In this document: positions 25,288 to 33,910 of the stretch, one piece after another
Position numbering within the stretch: the stretch's first letter is position 1
How the letters are laid out: the number at the start of each line of letters is the position of its first letter
Assembly: GCA_009711615.1 (NCBI GenBank)
Contig: VENI01000002.1
Span: 124,001 to 188,000, forward strand
Direction: 5' to 3'
From: Bacillota bacterium
GTDB taxonomy: Bacteria; Bacillota; Desulfotomaculia; Desulfotomaculales; Desulfohalotomaculaceae
Length of the DNA stretch: 64,000 bases
Position numbers and translations under genes: made by a program
Notes under the pieces: generated by a model
Databases searched by the model: none
What the model was told of the DNA's origin: nothing
The model's input: only the letters and a program-made list of their open reading frames with translations

Positions 25288-26670
25288 CTAAGACAATTGT
25301 ATTTTAGGTTTATCATTATCTTTTGTAATGATATTTTTCCAACGTCCTGATCGGTAGCGCCATAATATTAGCATACTACGTAATACTAAATCGATAAGCA
25401 TGGCAATCCATACTCCTACTAGACCAAAACCTAACCATATAAGTAATAGGGTTAGCACCAACCTTATTCCCCATTGGCCAAGGGTTGTAATATACATTAC
25501 CCAACGGGTATCACCTGCGCCTCTTAATCCACCGTTTAGTACCATTAATATCGAGAAGGGTATTTGTGAAAAGGCAACAATATGTAGACATTTAGCAGCT
25601 AAGTCTGCCACATCTTTTTCTTGAACAAAAATTTCAGCGATGGGTTGTGCAAAAAAGAAAAAAATAGCCCCCATGAGGCCCATAAAAAGCATGGCATATT
25701 TACTAATTTGATACCCATACCGCTCAGCATTGTCGGCTTGCTTTGCTCCCAGCGATTGACCGACCAGCGTTGTTGCAGCCAGTCCAAAACCAAACCCTGG
25801 CATAAAGGAAACACTTTGAATAGTCATTACTATTTGATTTGCAGCTATAGCAACTGTGCCAAGGCCGGCAATAAAGATTGTGTAAACAATCTGGCTCGAC
25901 TGCCTTACCAACTGTTCTCCTGCAGAAGGTAGGCCAATATTTAATATGTTTTTTATGACTTCAGGTCGCCAGGTCAATAGATCTTTTAAAGACAGTTTTA
26001 CTACCAATCGATGCTTTAATAAGAATGAAAGGGCTATAATACCCCCAAGTGCCCTTGATATACCTTCTGCCAAGCCAGCCCCTATTAGACCAAGGGATGG
26101 AATTGGCCCTAAACCCGGGATGAGAATAATACCTAAGACAATAGTTAGTATATTCATTCCGATGGTAAAAAACATTGGCGTCTTCATATCTCCTGCACCT
26201 TGAAGACCTGCATTTATAATCATCATTAAAATTCCCAATATTAAGCTGTAACCAATAACTTTTAAATAGCTACTGGACATTTTAATTACTTCCGGGTCAG
26301 GATTACTTATCATTAATAGTTTAATAGCATATGGACCTAATTTATCTAAGGTGAATGCTAATATAATAGCACTAATAACTCCCAAAATAATTGATTGGGA
26401 TAGTATTATATTAGCAATTTCTTTATTTCCTGCACCATAGTTATGAGCAACCAGTGCAGTGGTTCCAACCCCCAAAGCTACCATGGTTCCAATAACCAGA
26501 AATAATATTCTTTGGGCTAGCCCAATTGCAGCCACTGCTTCTGCCATTAAGTAATTACCAACTAATATTAGTGTCACAATACCAACAGAGGTTTGAAATG
26601 ACATCCGTAGTATTGCAGGCCAAGCCAGCCTCCATATATTGCTTCTTAACTCCTTTTGACTTAGTGCCAT
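25288..26670 (-). CDS. MATE-family efflux transporter
   Basis: 460 residues, twelve predicted membrane segments in two halves, as in the NorM/DinF superfamily of Na+ or H+ coupled drug exporters. Landmarks: LAWPAILRMSFQTSVGIV, GVGTTALVAHNYGAGNKE near 80-97, its counterpart GLAATTLVGQSLGAKQADNA, and NAGLQGAGDMKTPM mirrored by NGGLRGAGDTRWVM. The chosen start is MALSQKELR at 26670 after GAAGGGAGTTACA; the longer ORF adds 20 residues without a site. The substrate is unknown. Confidence 0.92.
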   Translation of the reverse strand: MALSQKELRSNIWRLAWPAILRMSFQTSVGIVTLILVGNYLMAEAVAAIGLAQRILFLVIGTMVALGVGTTALVAHNYGAGNKEIANIILSQSIILGVISAIILAFTLDKLGPYAIKLLMISNPDPEVIKMSSSYLKVIGYSLILGILMMIINAGLQGAGDMKTPMFFTIGMNILTIVLGIILIPGLGPIPSLGLIGAGLAEGISRALGGIIALSFLLKHRLVVKLSLKDLLTWRPEVIKNILNIGLPSAGEQLVRQSSQIVYTIFIAGLGTVAIAANQIVMTIQSVSFMPGFGFGLAATTLVGQSLGAKQADNAERYGYQISKYAMLFMGLMGAIFFFFAQPIAEIFVQEKDVADLAAKCLHIVAFSQIPFSILMVLNGGLRGAGDTRWVMYITTLGQWGIRLVLTLLLIWLGFGLVGVWIAMLIDLVLRSMLILWRYRSGRWKNIITKDNDKPKIQLS

Positions 26671-26765
26671 TGTAACTCCCTTCAAGAGTAACTTTTTACC
26701 TATTCTAAATATAGTTCCCATTAATGACAAATTTGATTATTTTTAATAGGATTTTACAATGGTTT

Positions 26766-27518
26766 TTATCTTTCTCCTAAACGGTTAATTATGGTGGCTG
26801 CATAGCCTGCACCGAATCCGTTATCAATATTAACAACAGTTACACCAGCTGAGCAACTGTTTAGCATGGCCAGTAGTGCAGCCAGGCCATTAAAACTTGC
26901 GCCATATCCTACACTGGTTGGTACTGCTATCACAGGTTTATCAACCAATCCCCCAATAACACTGGCCAGTGCCCCTTCCATACCAGCCACCACAACAATT
27001 ACTTTGGCAGCATCTAATTTTTCCTGGTTCATCAGCAATCTGTGAATTCCGGCAACACCTGCATCGTATAACCGATCAACTTTGGCCCCCATTACCTCTG
27101 CAGTTATGGCTGCCTCTTCAGCCACTGGTAAATCAGATGTTCCGGCACAGGCCACCAAAATATTGCCAATAGGTTCAGTCTTATAACGTTGTACAGTTAT
27201 TGTCCTTGCTAACTGATGATACTCGGCATCTGGAATTAATTTTTGCACAGCCTTAAATACTTCTGGCTCGGCCCTGGTTCCTAATATGTTATTATCTAAA
27301 TTGCACAGTGCACCCATAATTTCTTGCACCTGTTCCGGCGTCTTGCCGGCACAATATATTACTTCCGCAAATCCCCGTCGTAAATTACGGTGATGATCAA
27401 TTTTTACAAACCCCAAATCTTCATATGGCAAATGTCTTAACTTTAGTAAAGCGTCATCAACTGAAAGTTTACTATCTTTAACATTTTCTAAAATGCTTTT
27501 GATGGCCGATTTATCCAT
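26766..27518 (-). CDS. larB: Nickel pincer cofactor biosynthesis protein LarB
   Basis: 250 residues. Carboxylates and hydrolyses nicotinic acid adenine dinucleotide to the dicarboxylated mononucleotide, the first step to the nickel-pincer nucleotide of lactate racemase. The AIR-carboxylase-like C-terminal half shows ACAGTSDLPVAEEAA, DAGVAGIHRLL, VVVAGMEGALASVIGGL and VPTSVGYGASFNGLAALL. The N-terminal half LPYEDLGFVKIDHHRNLRRG is typical of LarB. Two bases separate it from larE upstream, so translation is coupled. larA and larC are not in the window. Confidence 0.93.
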   Translation of the reverse strand: MDKSAIKSILENVKDSKLSVDDALLKLRHLPYEDLGFVKIDHHRNLRRGFAEVIYCAGKTPEQVQEIMGALCNLDNNILGTRAEPEVFKAVQKLIPDAEYHQLARTITVQRYKTEPIGNILVACAGTSDLPVAEEAAITAEVMGAKVDRLYDAGVAGIHRLLMNQEKLDAAKVIVVVAGMEGALASVIGGLVDKPVIAVPTSVGYGASFNGLAALLAMLNSCSAGVTVVNIDNGFGAGYAATIINRLGER

Positions 27519-27520
27519 TG

Positions 27521-28330
27521 CTAACGCTCCTTAATTGTTTCATTCATACTGCCAGATCTTAAGCCCATAATGTCTAGTGTTACATACGTATAACCTAATT
27601 TTTCAAAGTATTGATAGACATCACGGGCTCTACTTGTAAAATCATTAAACTTGTTCACTGGTATTTCAATTCTGGCCAGATTACCATGATGACGTAAACG
27701 GCAGGGGTAGAAGTTTAAAGACTTAAGGTAATCTTCTCCATTTTTTATTTTTAACAATTTTTCTTTTGAAATTGGGTCTCCATAGGAAATTCGTGAGGCT
27801 AGACAGGATACTGAAGGTATATTCCAAGTTTTTAAACCTAATTCTCGTGATAAATCCCTTATTTCATTCTTAGTTAATTGGGCTTCCTGCAGGGGGCTTT
27901 TGACATCCAACTCTTGTACTGCTTTACTGCCCGGTCGGTAGTCTGACAAATCATCTATGTTTGCACCGTCAAGCACATAATTAATCCCCCTGTTCCGGGC
28001 AAGCTCTTTCAGCTTGTTAAAACGGATGTATTTACAGTAATAGCATCGTTCCGGTGGATTGGAATTAAACTTTTTATCTTCCATTTCATTGCTTTCAATA
28101 ATTATATGTTCAACATCAACCTCTGCAGCTAATCCCTTTGCCAGTTGTAATTCTTCCTTTGTATATGTATCCGATACTGCAGTAACTGACAATACGTTAT
28201 TTTTAGGTAATACCATGGTTGCAACCTTTAAAAGTAGTGTGCTGTCCACTCCTCCGGAAAAAGCTATTAATACATTTTCATAATTATTTAATATATTCTT
28301 TAGTTTGTTAAGCTTTTGATCTAATGTCAT
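27521..28330 (-). CDS. larE: ATP-dependent sacrificial sulfur transferase LarE
   Basis: 269 residues. Adenylates the pyridine dicarboxylate and adds sulfur for the nickel-pincer cofactor. PP-loop AFSGGVDSTLL (SGGVDS at 25-30), then CYYC (Cys96, Cys99) and SVSCLASRISYG with Cys176, the position of the sulfur-donating Cys in the Lactobacillus enzyme. The extra CxxC suggests the variant proposed to carry a [4Fe-4S] cluster rather than consume its own sulfur (inference). ATG at 28330 after ATGGGAGTATTT. Twelve bases after a 57-residue ORF and 2 before larB. Confidence 0.92.
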   Translation of the reverse strand: MTLDQKLNKLKNILNNYENVLIAFSGGVDSTLLLKVATMVLPKNNVLSVTAVSDTYTKEELQLAKGLAAEVDVEHIIIESNEMEDKKFNSNPPERCYYCKYIRFNKLKELARNRGINYVLDGANIDDLSDYRPGSKAVQELDVKSPLQEAQLTKNEIRDLSRELGLKTWNIPSVSCLASRISYGDPISKEKLLKIKNGEDYLKSLNFYPCRLRHHGNLARIEIPVNKFNDFTSRARDVYQYFEKLGYTYVTLDIMGLRSGSMNETIKER

Positions 28331-28342
28331 AAATACTCCCAT

Positions 28343-28516
28343 TTACTTTTTAAGAAACTTTCTTGCACAATCTGAAACTGCATCTGAAAGGTCTCTATGT
28401 ACTAACGCTAATCTTATACATGCCATAAAAGAACTAAATTGATCATGCTCACTTATCTTAGCTAAATCATATCCCTGATTTTCTAATTCTTTAAAAACAT
28501 CTTCCTTTGTTGCCAT
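28343..28516 (-). CDS. Small protein between aroA and larE, unknown function
   Basis: 57 residues, MATKEDVFKELENQGYDLAK and onward, ending CARKFLKK; helical, two Cys, charged. ATG after GCGAGGTGATATTTA, a clear ribosome site, and its stop lies 12 bases before the larE start. The coding frame and spacing support a real gene in the aroA-larE-larB run. The family is not recognised. Confidence 0.75.
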   Translation of the reverse strand: MATKEDVFKELENQGYDLAKISEHDQFSSFMACIRLALVHRDLSDAVSDCARKFLKK

Positions 28517-28540
28517 TAAATATCACCTCGCTTAACCTTA

Positions 28541-29827
28541 TCAATTATTTATCAGCATTTTCAATGTCTTATCGAATCCCGGAAATGATATATTAATTAT
28601 CTCTGCATCTTGCACCACAGTTTCACCAGAGGCTACCATTCCTGCCACTGCCATGGCCATAGCGATACGGTGGTCGCCGTGACTCTGACATACCGCACCA
28701 GACATTGGCTTCCCACCTTCAATAATCATACCGTCCGGTTGCTCTTGAACATCCACCCCAAACTTGGCTAATTCACTAGCCGTAGTTGCTACGCGATCCG
28801 TCTCTTTGATCCTTAACTCAGCAGCGTCTTTGATAATGGTTTTACCCTCAGCCACTGCGGCAGCAATCGCCAATACCGGAATTTCATCTATTAATCTTGG
28901 TATAATGGCACCGTCAATTACAGTACCTTTTAAGGTTCCACCCCTGATCCTAATATCCCCCATCGGCTCCCCTGCTTCTTCTTGTTTATTAATTATACTT
29001 ATATTGGCATCCATTTTCTGTAATACCTCTATGATGCCATTTCGGGTGGGGTTTAAACTAACACCTTTAATAGTCACATTAGAACCAGGTACTATGGCCG
29101 CGGCAACCATGAAAAAGGCTGCTGATGAAATATCACTGGGTACAGAAAATTTCTGCCCTTTAAGTTTAGGTTTTCCCATTACGGTAGTTGTACAGCCATC
29201 TACTTTAAGTTGAGCACCAAAACGCTGTAACATTCGTTCGGTATGATCCCTTGATTTGGCAGGTTCTTCTACCATAGTTTCGCCATCGGCAAATAAGCCG
29301 GCTAATAAAATGGAGGATTTTAGCTGGGCACTGGCCACGGGGGTTTTATATTTTATAGCCTTAAGGTTCCCTCCAGTTACTGCCAACGGAAGCAATGAAG
29401 TATTTTGCCTTCCTGCAAAAGCAGCACCCATTTGGTTCAATGGAGCGGTTACCCTACCCATAGGGCGTCTGCGTAGTGACTGGTCACCGGTTAAAACGCT
29501 AAAAAATGGCTGCCCCGCTAATATGCCAAGCAATAGCCGGGTGGTTGTTCCAGAATTTCCACAATCTAAAACATCCTTCGGTTCTTGCAGTCCGGTTAGC
29601 CCCATGCCGTTTACAGTAACCACACCTTCATTCTCAGTAATATCCACTCCCATTGCTCTAAAACATTTTATTGTTGAAAGGCAGTCTTCTCCCATCAAAA
29701 AATTTGATATTTCCGTTTTTCCGTTAGCTAGGGCACCAAGCATAACAGCACGATGAGAAATTGACTTATCTCCCGGCACAGTAATAGTACCCTGAAGTGA
29801 TTCTACTGGTGTGATTTTTAATTTCAT
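28541..29827 (-). CDS. aroA: 3-phosphoshikimate 1-carboxyvinyltransferase (EPSP synthase)
   Basis: 428 residues. Joins phosphoenolpyruvate to shikimate 3-phosphate on the way to chorismate. Signature motifs: VPGDKSISHRAVMLGALANG near 17-36, DCGNSGTTTRLLLGILAG near 88-105, GDQSLRRRPMGRV, and ELRIKETDRVATTASEL in the second domain. The NSGTTTR loop lacks the classical GNAGTAMR sequence and suggests a class II-like enzyme (inference). ATG start after AGGTGGAAGTAATCA. Third gene of the aroF-tyrA-aroA series, with an 89-base spacer from tyrA that holds a GGAGTTAG-type repeat. Confidence 0.94.
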   Translation of the reverse strand: MKLKITPVESLQGTITVPGDKSISHRAVMLGALANGKTEISNFLMGEDCLSTIKCFRAMGVDITENEGVVTVNGMGLTGLQEPKDVLDCGNSGTTTRLLLGILAGQPFFSVLTGDQSLRRRPMGRVTAPLNQMGAAFAGRQNTSLLPLAVTGGNLKAIKYKTPVASAQLKSSILLAGLFADGETMVEEPAKSRDHTERMLQRFGAQLKVDGCTTTVMGKPKLKGQKFSVPSDISSAAFFMVAAAIVPGSNVTIKGVSLNPTRNGIIEVLQKMDANISIINKQEEAGEPMGDIRIRGGTLKGTVIDGAIIPRLIDEIPVLAIAAAVAEGKTIIKDAAELRIKETDRVATTASELAKFGVDVQEQPDGMIIEGGKPMSGAVCQSHGDHRIAMAMAVAGMVASGETVVQDAEIINISFPGFDKTLKMLINN

Positions 29828-29873
29828 TGATTACTTCCACCTGTCTTTTAAGGTATTAGTTATCTGTTTTTTT

Positions 29874-29910
29874 ATTCTAACTCCTTAGTCCTAACTACTA
29901 ACTCCTGCTC
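29874..29910 (-). repeat. AGGAGT(T/C)AG-type intergenic repeat, copy 1
   Basis: On the minus strand it reads as GAG, UAG, AAG and CAG triplets (AGCAGGAGTTAGTAGTTAGG, then AAGGAGTTAGAAT). Similar elements lie at 54369, 55398 and 56289. Confidence 0.55.
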
Positions 29911-29916
29911 TTAAAT

Positions 29917-31014
29917 TTATTTAACGTGTGCTTGATACCCTTCTCTTAATAGTACTTTTACCGCCTTTTTTTGTTCTTCTTCAGTGGCAAAGGCCAGGCG
30001 GATGGTACCACCTTGGCCTTCGCGCACCCTTAATATTTCCAGGTCAGTAATATTTACACCGTTTTGCCCCAATATATTTGAAAAGTGAGCTATAATCCCC
30101 GGTTGATCCGGCACCGTTAACAGTACTTCATATAGTTGAGGCAAATATCCTTTACTTCGATTGGGAATAGATAAACGAGTTTTCCTAGCCTCTTCTAATT
30201 TCTGTTGTAATTTAGCACTGTGATCTTCTTCAATTAATTGTTCATATTCATCTAACACTGTTCTAAAGCTTTTAATTACTTCTTTTATTCTGACACTATT
30301 GCTTCTAAATATATCCCGCCACATCTCTGAGCAACCGGCAGCAATTCTGGTGGTATCACGAAAGCCACCGGCTGCCAGCGGAATTATTTTTTTGTATTCA
30401 GGCATGTCAGTTAACGTATTTACAAGGGCAGATGCTAGTAAATGTGGCAGATGACTGACCACCGCTACGTTTTGATCATGCTCCTCAGGTGTCATTTCCA
30501 CCACACGAGCACCCATTATCTCCACTAAATTCCGTACTTTCTGTAATGCAGTAGTATCAGTTTCAGGTGTGGGGGTTAATAAATAATAAGCGTTTTCAAA
30601 TAAATATGAATGGGCACCCCTCATGCCAGTTACTTCTGAACCGGCCATAGGGTGTCCACCTACGAAGTTTACACCTGAAGGAAGAATTTTGGTTGCCAAT
30701 GATGTTATTATTTCTTTTGTACTGCCTACATCAGTTACTATTGTATTCTCATCCAATAATGAAGCCAGTTGGGATAATATTTCTTCACTAGCCAGTACCG
30801 GCGTGGCCAACACCACCAGTTCTGCATCTTTTACAGCTTCAGCAAGGGATGACGCTTTACTGTGAATAGCACCGGATGATAAAGCCAATTCTATATTCCG
30901 CTGGTCGTTGTCAAGTCCAACAACTTCCTTTGCTAAATTACGTTCATTGACAGCCAAACCAAAAGAGCCACCAATTAACCCCACTCCAATGATAGCTAAA
31001 CGTTTAACTATCAT
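29917..31014 (-). CDS. tyrA: Prephenate dehydrogenase with C-terminal ACT domain
   Basis: 365 residues. NAD-dependent conversion of prephenate to 4-hydroxyphenylpyruvate for tyrosine synthesis. N-terminal Rossmann fold LAIIGVGLIGGSFGLAV (6-22), VTDVGSTKEII, then GGHPMAGSEVTGMRGA (catalytic region near 118-133) and VSHLPHLLASALVNTL. Residues 290-365 are an ACT domain (LYEVLLTVPDQPGIIAHFSN), the usual site of tyrosine feedback. Its ATG overlaps the end of the DAHP synthase gene by 11 bases, so the two are coupled. Confidence 0.94.
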   Translation of the reverse strand: MIVKRLAIIGVGLIGGSFGLAVNERNLAKEVVGLDNDQRNIELALSSGAIHSKASSLAEAVKDAELVVLATPVLASEEILSQLASLLDENTIVTDVGSTKEIITSLATKILPSGVNFVGGHPMAGSEVTGMRGAHSYLFENAYYLLTPTPETDTTALQKVRNLVEIMGARVVEMTPEEHDQNVAVVSHLPHLLASALVNTLTDMPEYKKIIPLAAGGFRDTTRIAAGCSEMWRDIFRSNSVRIKEVIKSFRTVLDEYEQLIEEDHSAKLQQKLEEARKTRLSIPNRSKGYLPQLYEVLLTVPDQPGIIAHFSNILGQNGVNITDLEILRVREGQGGTIRLAFATEEEQKKAVKVLLREGYQAHVK

Positions 31015-32026
31015 TTAGACTTTTACCTAACGTATTAGCAATTATATTTAATTCCTTCATTAGTTTTTTGAAATTTTCCGGAGTTAATGACTGTTTTCCA
31101 TCACAAAGAGCTTCCGGCGGGTTAGGATGCACTTCAATCATAAGTCCGTCGGCTCCAGAAACAACGGCAGCCTTAGACATATCTCCAACAAAACGCCAAT
31201 CCCCTATGGCATGGCTAGGGTCTACAATTACCGGCAAATGTGAAAGATATTTTACTACAGGTACAGCAGTTAAGTCTAGTGTATTCCGGGTATAGGTTTC
31301 AAAGCTTTTAATCCCCCGCTCACATAATATTACATCAAAATTGCCTTCTGCCAAAATATACTCAGCTGCCATCAACCATTCTTCAATAGTTGCTGAAGGA
31401 GAACGTTTTAATAACACCGGCTTGTTTTCCTTAGCCACTTTACGCAACAAGAAAAAGTTTTGCATGTTACGGGCGCCAATTTGTAATATGTCAGCATATT
31501 CACGTATCAATGGCAGTGCACTGGCGTCCATAACTTCGGTCACAATAGGCATCCCAGTAGCCTCACTGGCTTCGGCCAATAATTTTAGACCCTCTTCCTC
31601 TAGACCTTGAAATGAATATGGAGAGGTACGGGGTTTAAAAGCCCCACCACGCAAAATGGTACCGCCGGCCTCTTTTACCTGCTTTGCCGCTTCTAGCAAT
31701 TGTTCTCGGCTTTCTACCGCACAGGGCCCGGCCATGACTTGTAGTTTTCCGCCACCAATTTCTAAACCTTTAACCTTAACAATTGTACTTTCTTTTTTAA
31801 ATACCTTTGAAGCTAATTTGTACTGGTGCATAATTGGCACCACTTTTTCTACACCAGGCATTGCTTCCAAAGCAACATCGTTAATTTGTGTTTTATCTCC
31901 AACTGCACCAATAATAGTTCGCTCTACACCCTCAGATAAATGAATTTTAAATCCAAGTCCTTCTAATCTATTTACTACCGACTGGATATCATTTTTGTCG
32001 GCCTGGTAATTCATAACTACTATCAC
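31004..32026 (-). CDS. aroF: DAHP synthase with N-terminal regulatory domain
   Basis: 340 residues. Condenses phosphoenolpyruvate and erythrose 4-phosphate, the first committed step to chorismate. Residues 1-70 are a ferredoxin-like regulatory domain (MNYQADKNDIQSVVNRLEGL) as in the Thermotoga-type AroF, where tyrosine binds. The barrel shows VMAGPCAVESREQLLEAA, RGGAFKPRTSPYSFQGL, KRSPSATIEEWLMAAEYIL and VDPSHAIGDWRFV. GTG start at 32026 after AGGAGGTTTTTTAAA. First structural gene of the aroF-tyrA-aroA unit, behind a 200-nt leader with a terminator. A second, shorter paralogue lies at 32301. Confidence 0.94.
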   Translation of the reverse strand: MIVVMNYQADKNDIQSVVNRLEGLGFKIHLSEGVERTIIGAVGDKTQINDVALEAMPGVEKVVPIMHQYKLASKVFKKESTIVKVKGLEIGGGKLQVMAGPCAVESREQLLEAAKQVKEAGGTILRGGAFKPRTSPYSFQGLEEEGLKLLAEASEATGMPIVTEVMDASALPLIREYADILQIGARNMQNFFLLRKVAKENKPVLLKRSPSATIEEWLMAAEYILAEGNFDVILCERGIKSFETYTRNTLDLTAVPVVKYLSHLPVIVDPSHAIGDWRFVGDMSKAAVVSGADGLMIEVHPNPPEALCDGKQSLTPENFKKLMKELNIIANTLGKSLNDS

Positions 32027-32074
32027 TTTAAAAAACCTCCTCTAATTATTAATTACTTAATCCTATTATCGCCC

Positions 32075-32107
32075 AAAAAAATGCAAAAAACGCCCTCAGA
32101 GGAGCGT
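32075..32107 (-). terminator. Attenuator terminator in the aroF leader
   Basis: ACGCTC-CTCTGA-GGGCGT on the minus strand (stem with one G-U) is followed by six T and, shortly after, seven more. It lies between promoter and aroF, so it can act only as an attenuator. The 3' side of an upstream hairpin (UUAGAGG, 32197-32191) can pair with CCUCUGA (32102-32096) as an antiterminator. Confidence 0.7.
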
Positions 32108-32128
32108 AAAAGTGATAGAAATAGACAT
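32096..32128 (-). CDS. Putative leader peptide of the aroF operon
   Basis: Ten codons, MSISITFTLL, starting with ATG after the strong site AAGGGGGGATATTT. The TGA stop lies inside the attenuator stem, so a ribosome translating it would cover the 5' side of the terminator. Only one aromatic codon (Phe), so it is not a classical aromatic-codon-run leader. Confidence 0.5.
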   Translation of the reverse strand: MSISITFTLL

Positions 32129-32129
32129 A

Positions 32130-32248
32130 AATATCCCCCCTTACCATACTTCCATACTACTGGGTTTAATAATCAAACCATTCTAGTGTACCTCTAAGGT
32201 ACTCCATTCTACAATGTCATCATAGCACAGATAGTAACTAACTGACAA
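32130..32248 (-). promoter_or_regulatory. Promoter and structured leader of aroF-tyrA-aroA
   Basis: TTGTCA (32248-32243), an 18-base spacer and TATGAT (32224-32219) with an extended TG. The leader then holds the hairpin GTACCT-TAG-AGGTAC (32202-32188) and a second stem GGTTT/AAACC further down. No T-box consensus is seen. Confidence 0.6.
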
Positions 32249-32267
32249 TAATTATTTTATAGTAGGA

Positions 32268-32294
32268 CCTGCACCTATATTATTTAGGTGCAGG
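32268..32294 (-). terminator. Terminator at the end of the trp operon
   Basis: CCTGCACCTA and TAGGTGCAGG form a 10-bp perfect stem 7 bases past the stop of the second DAHP synthase gene. The following T-run is poor. Confidence 0.65.
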
Positions 32295-32300
32295 CTTTAA

Positions 32301-33104
32301 TTAAGCTATTTTAGCTTTTCTAATGTTCTTTAATATCACTGCCAATTCTTCCGGCATAAGTGATTGTTTGCCATCTGAAAGAGCATTTGCCGGGTCGGGG
32401 TGAACTTCAATCATTAACCCATCTGCTCCTGCAGCCAGTGCTGCATATGATGTTGGGGCAATTAATTCCTTTCTACCGGTGGCATGGCTAGGGTCGGCAA
32501 TTACTGGTAAATGTGATAAATTCTTTACCGCTGCCACAGCGGCCACATCCAGGGTGTTTCTAGTAAAAGGCTCAAAGGTCCGTATCCCCCGCTCACAAAG
32601 TATTACCCGGTGATTGCCTTCTGCCAATATATATTCCGCTGCCTGTAACCATTCTTCAATGGTTGCTGACAAACCTCGCTTTAACAATACCGGCTTGTTA
32701 ACTTGACCTACTTCACGCAGTAGCGTAAAGTTCTGCATATTTCTGCTGCCAATTTGAATTATATCAGCATACTGGCTGACTAAATCACAGTGACGGGCAT
32801 CCATTAATTCAGTAATCACAGGCATACCTACTGAACGCCCTGCATCACTCAATATTTTTAAGCCATCTTCACCTAAACCCTGAAATGAATATGGTGAGGT
32901 ACGGGGCTTAAATGCTCCACCGCGAAGCACATTTACTCCCATATTCCTTAGTACCGGGGCTAACTCCAGCATCATTTCCTGGTTTTCTACTGCACAGGGG
33001 CCAGCCATAATTAATGTGCTTCTTCCACCTATATTACATGTTCCCAGTTGTATAATTGTGTCGTCTTTTTTATGTTCTCTACTTACCAGTTGAAAAGAAT
33101 GCAT
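32301..33104 (-). CDS. aroF: Second DAHP synthase, without regulatory domain
   Basis: 267 residues, an AroF-type barrel like the gene at 31004 but lacking the ferredoxin-like N-terminal domain. Landmarks: LIMAGPCAVENQEMMLELA, RGGAFKPRTSPYSFQGLGED, KRGLSATIEEWLQAAEYIL and IADPSHATGRKELI. The last gene of the trp operon, 11 bases after trpA, with ATG after AGGGGGTGTTTGT. Without the domain that normally binds tyrosine, it should be insensitive to that control and follow trp-operon regulation instead (inference), supplying chorismate for tryptophan. Confidence 0.92.
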   Translation of the reverse strand: MHSFQLVSREHKKDDTIIQLGTCNIGGRSTLIMAGPCAVENQEMMLELAPVLRNMGVNVLRGGAFKPRTSPYSFQGLGEDGLKILSDAGRSVGMPVITELMDARHCDLVSQYADIIQIGSRNMQNFTLLREVGQVNKPVLLKRGLSATIEEWLQAAEYILAEGNHRVILCERGIRTFEPFTRNTLDVAAVAAVKNLSHLPVIADPSHATGRKELIAPTSYAALAAGADGLMIEVHPDPANALSDGKQSLMPEELAVILKNIRKAKIA

Positions 33105-33115
33105 ACAAACACCCC

Positions 33116-33910
33116 CTAACTGGCCAGCGCTGATTTAAAATCAGCCACTAACTTAGAGACAATATTAATAGCATTATCGGGATTATTTTCAATTTCTTTT
33201 ACTATGGCACTGCCTACAATTACAGCATCACAATATTGGGCCATATCAGTCGCCTGTTCAGGGGTGGAAACACCAAAGCCAACCCCTATGGGTAATGACG
33301 TTGCATCTTTTACTTCACCAGTCAAATCACATATTTTACTGTTAGACTCTTCTCTAACCCCAGTAACCCCTGTAACAGATACGCAATACACAAATCCCCT
33401 GGAATAGCGAACAACCTGTTTTAGCCTGGAATTACTGGTGGTGGGTGCCACCAGTTGGATTAGGTATAATCCTTCTTCCACAGCCAGGGAGAATAACTGA
33501 TGGCATTCTTCCACTGGCAGGTCAGGTACAATCAAACCATCAACACCTGTCTGTACGGCATCCTTCACAAAATCTTCTAAACCGTACTGTAAGATGGGAT
33601 TATAGTATGACATCAGAACAAGAGGCACTTGTTTTGTTTGGCGTATTAACTTAACCGAATCTAATATTTTGGGTAAAGTTGTGCCCTGCTCCAGTGATCT
33701 CTGAACTGCCTTTTGAATAATAGGTCCATCTGCCATTGGTTCAGAATAGGGAACTCCCAATTCTATTATATCAGCTCCGGCATCGGCCATTGCCTTAACC
33801 AGTTCCACCGTAGTGTTTAGATTTGGATCACCAGCAGCAATGTATGGAATGAAAGCCTTCTCTTTATCTTCTTTTAACTGAGTAAGGCAATTATCTATTC
33901 TATTATTCAT
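33116..33910 (-). CDS. trpA: Tryptophan synthase alpha subunit
   Basis: 264 residues. Cleaves indole-3-glycerol phosphate to indole, which is channelled to TrpB. Signature PYIAAGDPNLNTTVELVKAM near 22-41, then ADIIELGVPYSEPMADGPII with catalytic Glu near 51 and the Asp in GLIVPDLPVEE near 130. VSVTGVTGVRE and VGFGVSTPEQA form the phosphate loop. The ATG overlaps the trpB stop (TAATG), so translation is coupled. Confidence 0.95.
   Translation of the reverse strand: MNNRIDNCLTQLKEDKEKAFIPYIAAGDPNLNTTVELVKAMADAGADIIELGVPYSEPMADGPIIQKAVQRSLEQGTTLPKILDSVKLIRQTKQVPLVLMSYYNPILQYGLEDFVKDAVQTGVDGLIVPDLPVEECHQLFSLAVEEGLYLIQLVAPTTSNSRLKQVVRYSRGFVYCVSVTGVTGVREESNSKICDLTGEVKDATSLPIGVGFGVSTPEQATDMAQYCDAVIVGSAIVKEIENNPDNAINIVSKLVADFKSALAS

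Noticed and set aside
28764-29756. Plus-strand ORFs over aroA
   Set aside because: Antisense shadows of the conserved aroA frame.
32130-32248. T-box riboswitch before aroF
   Set aside because: No T-box consensus (GGTGGNACCGCG) or specifier loop could be found.
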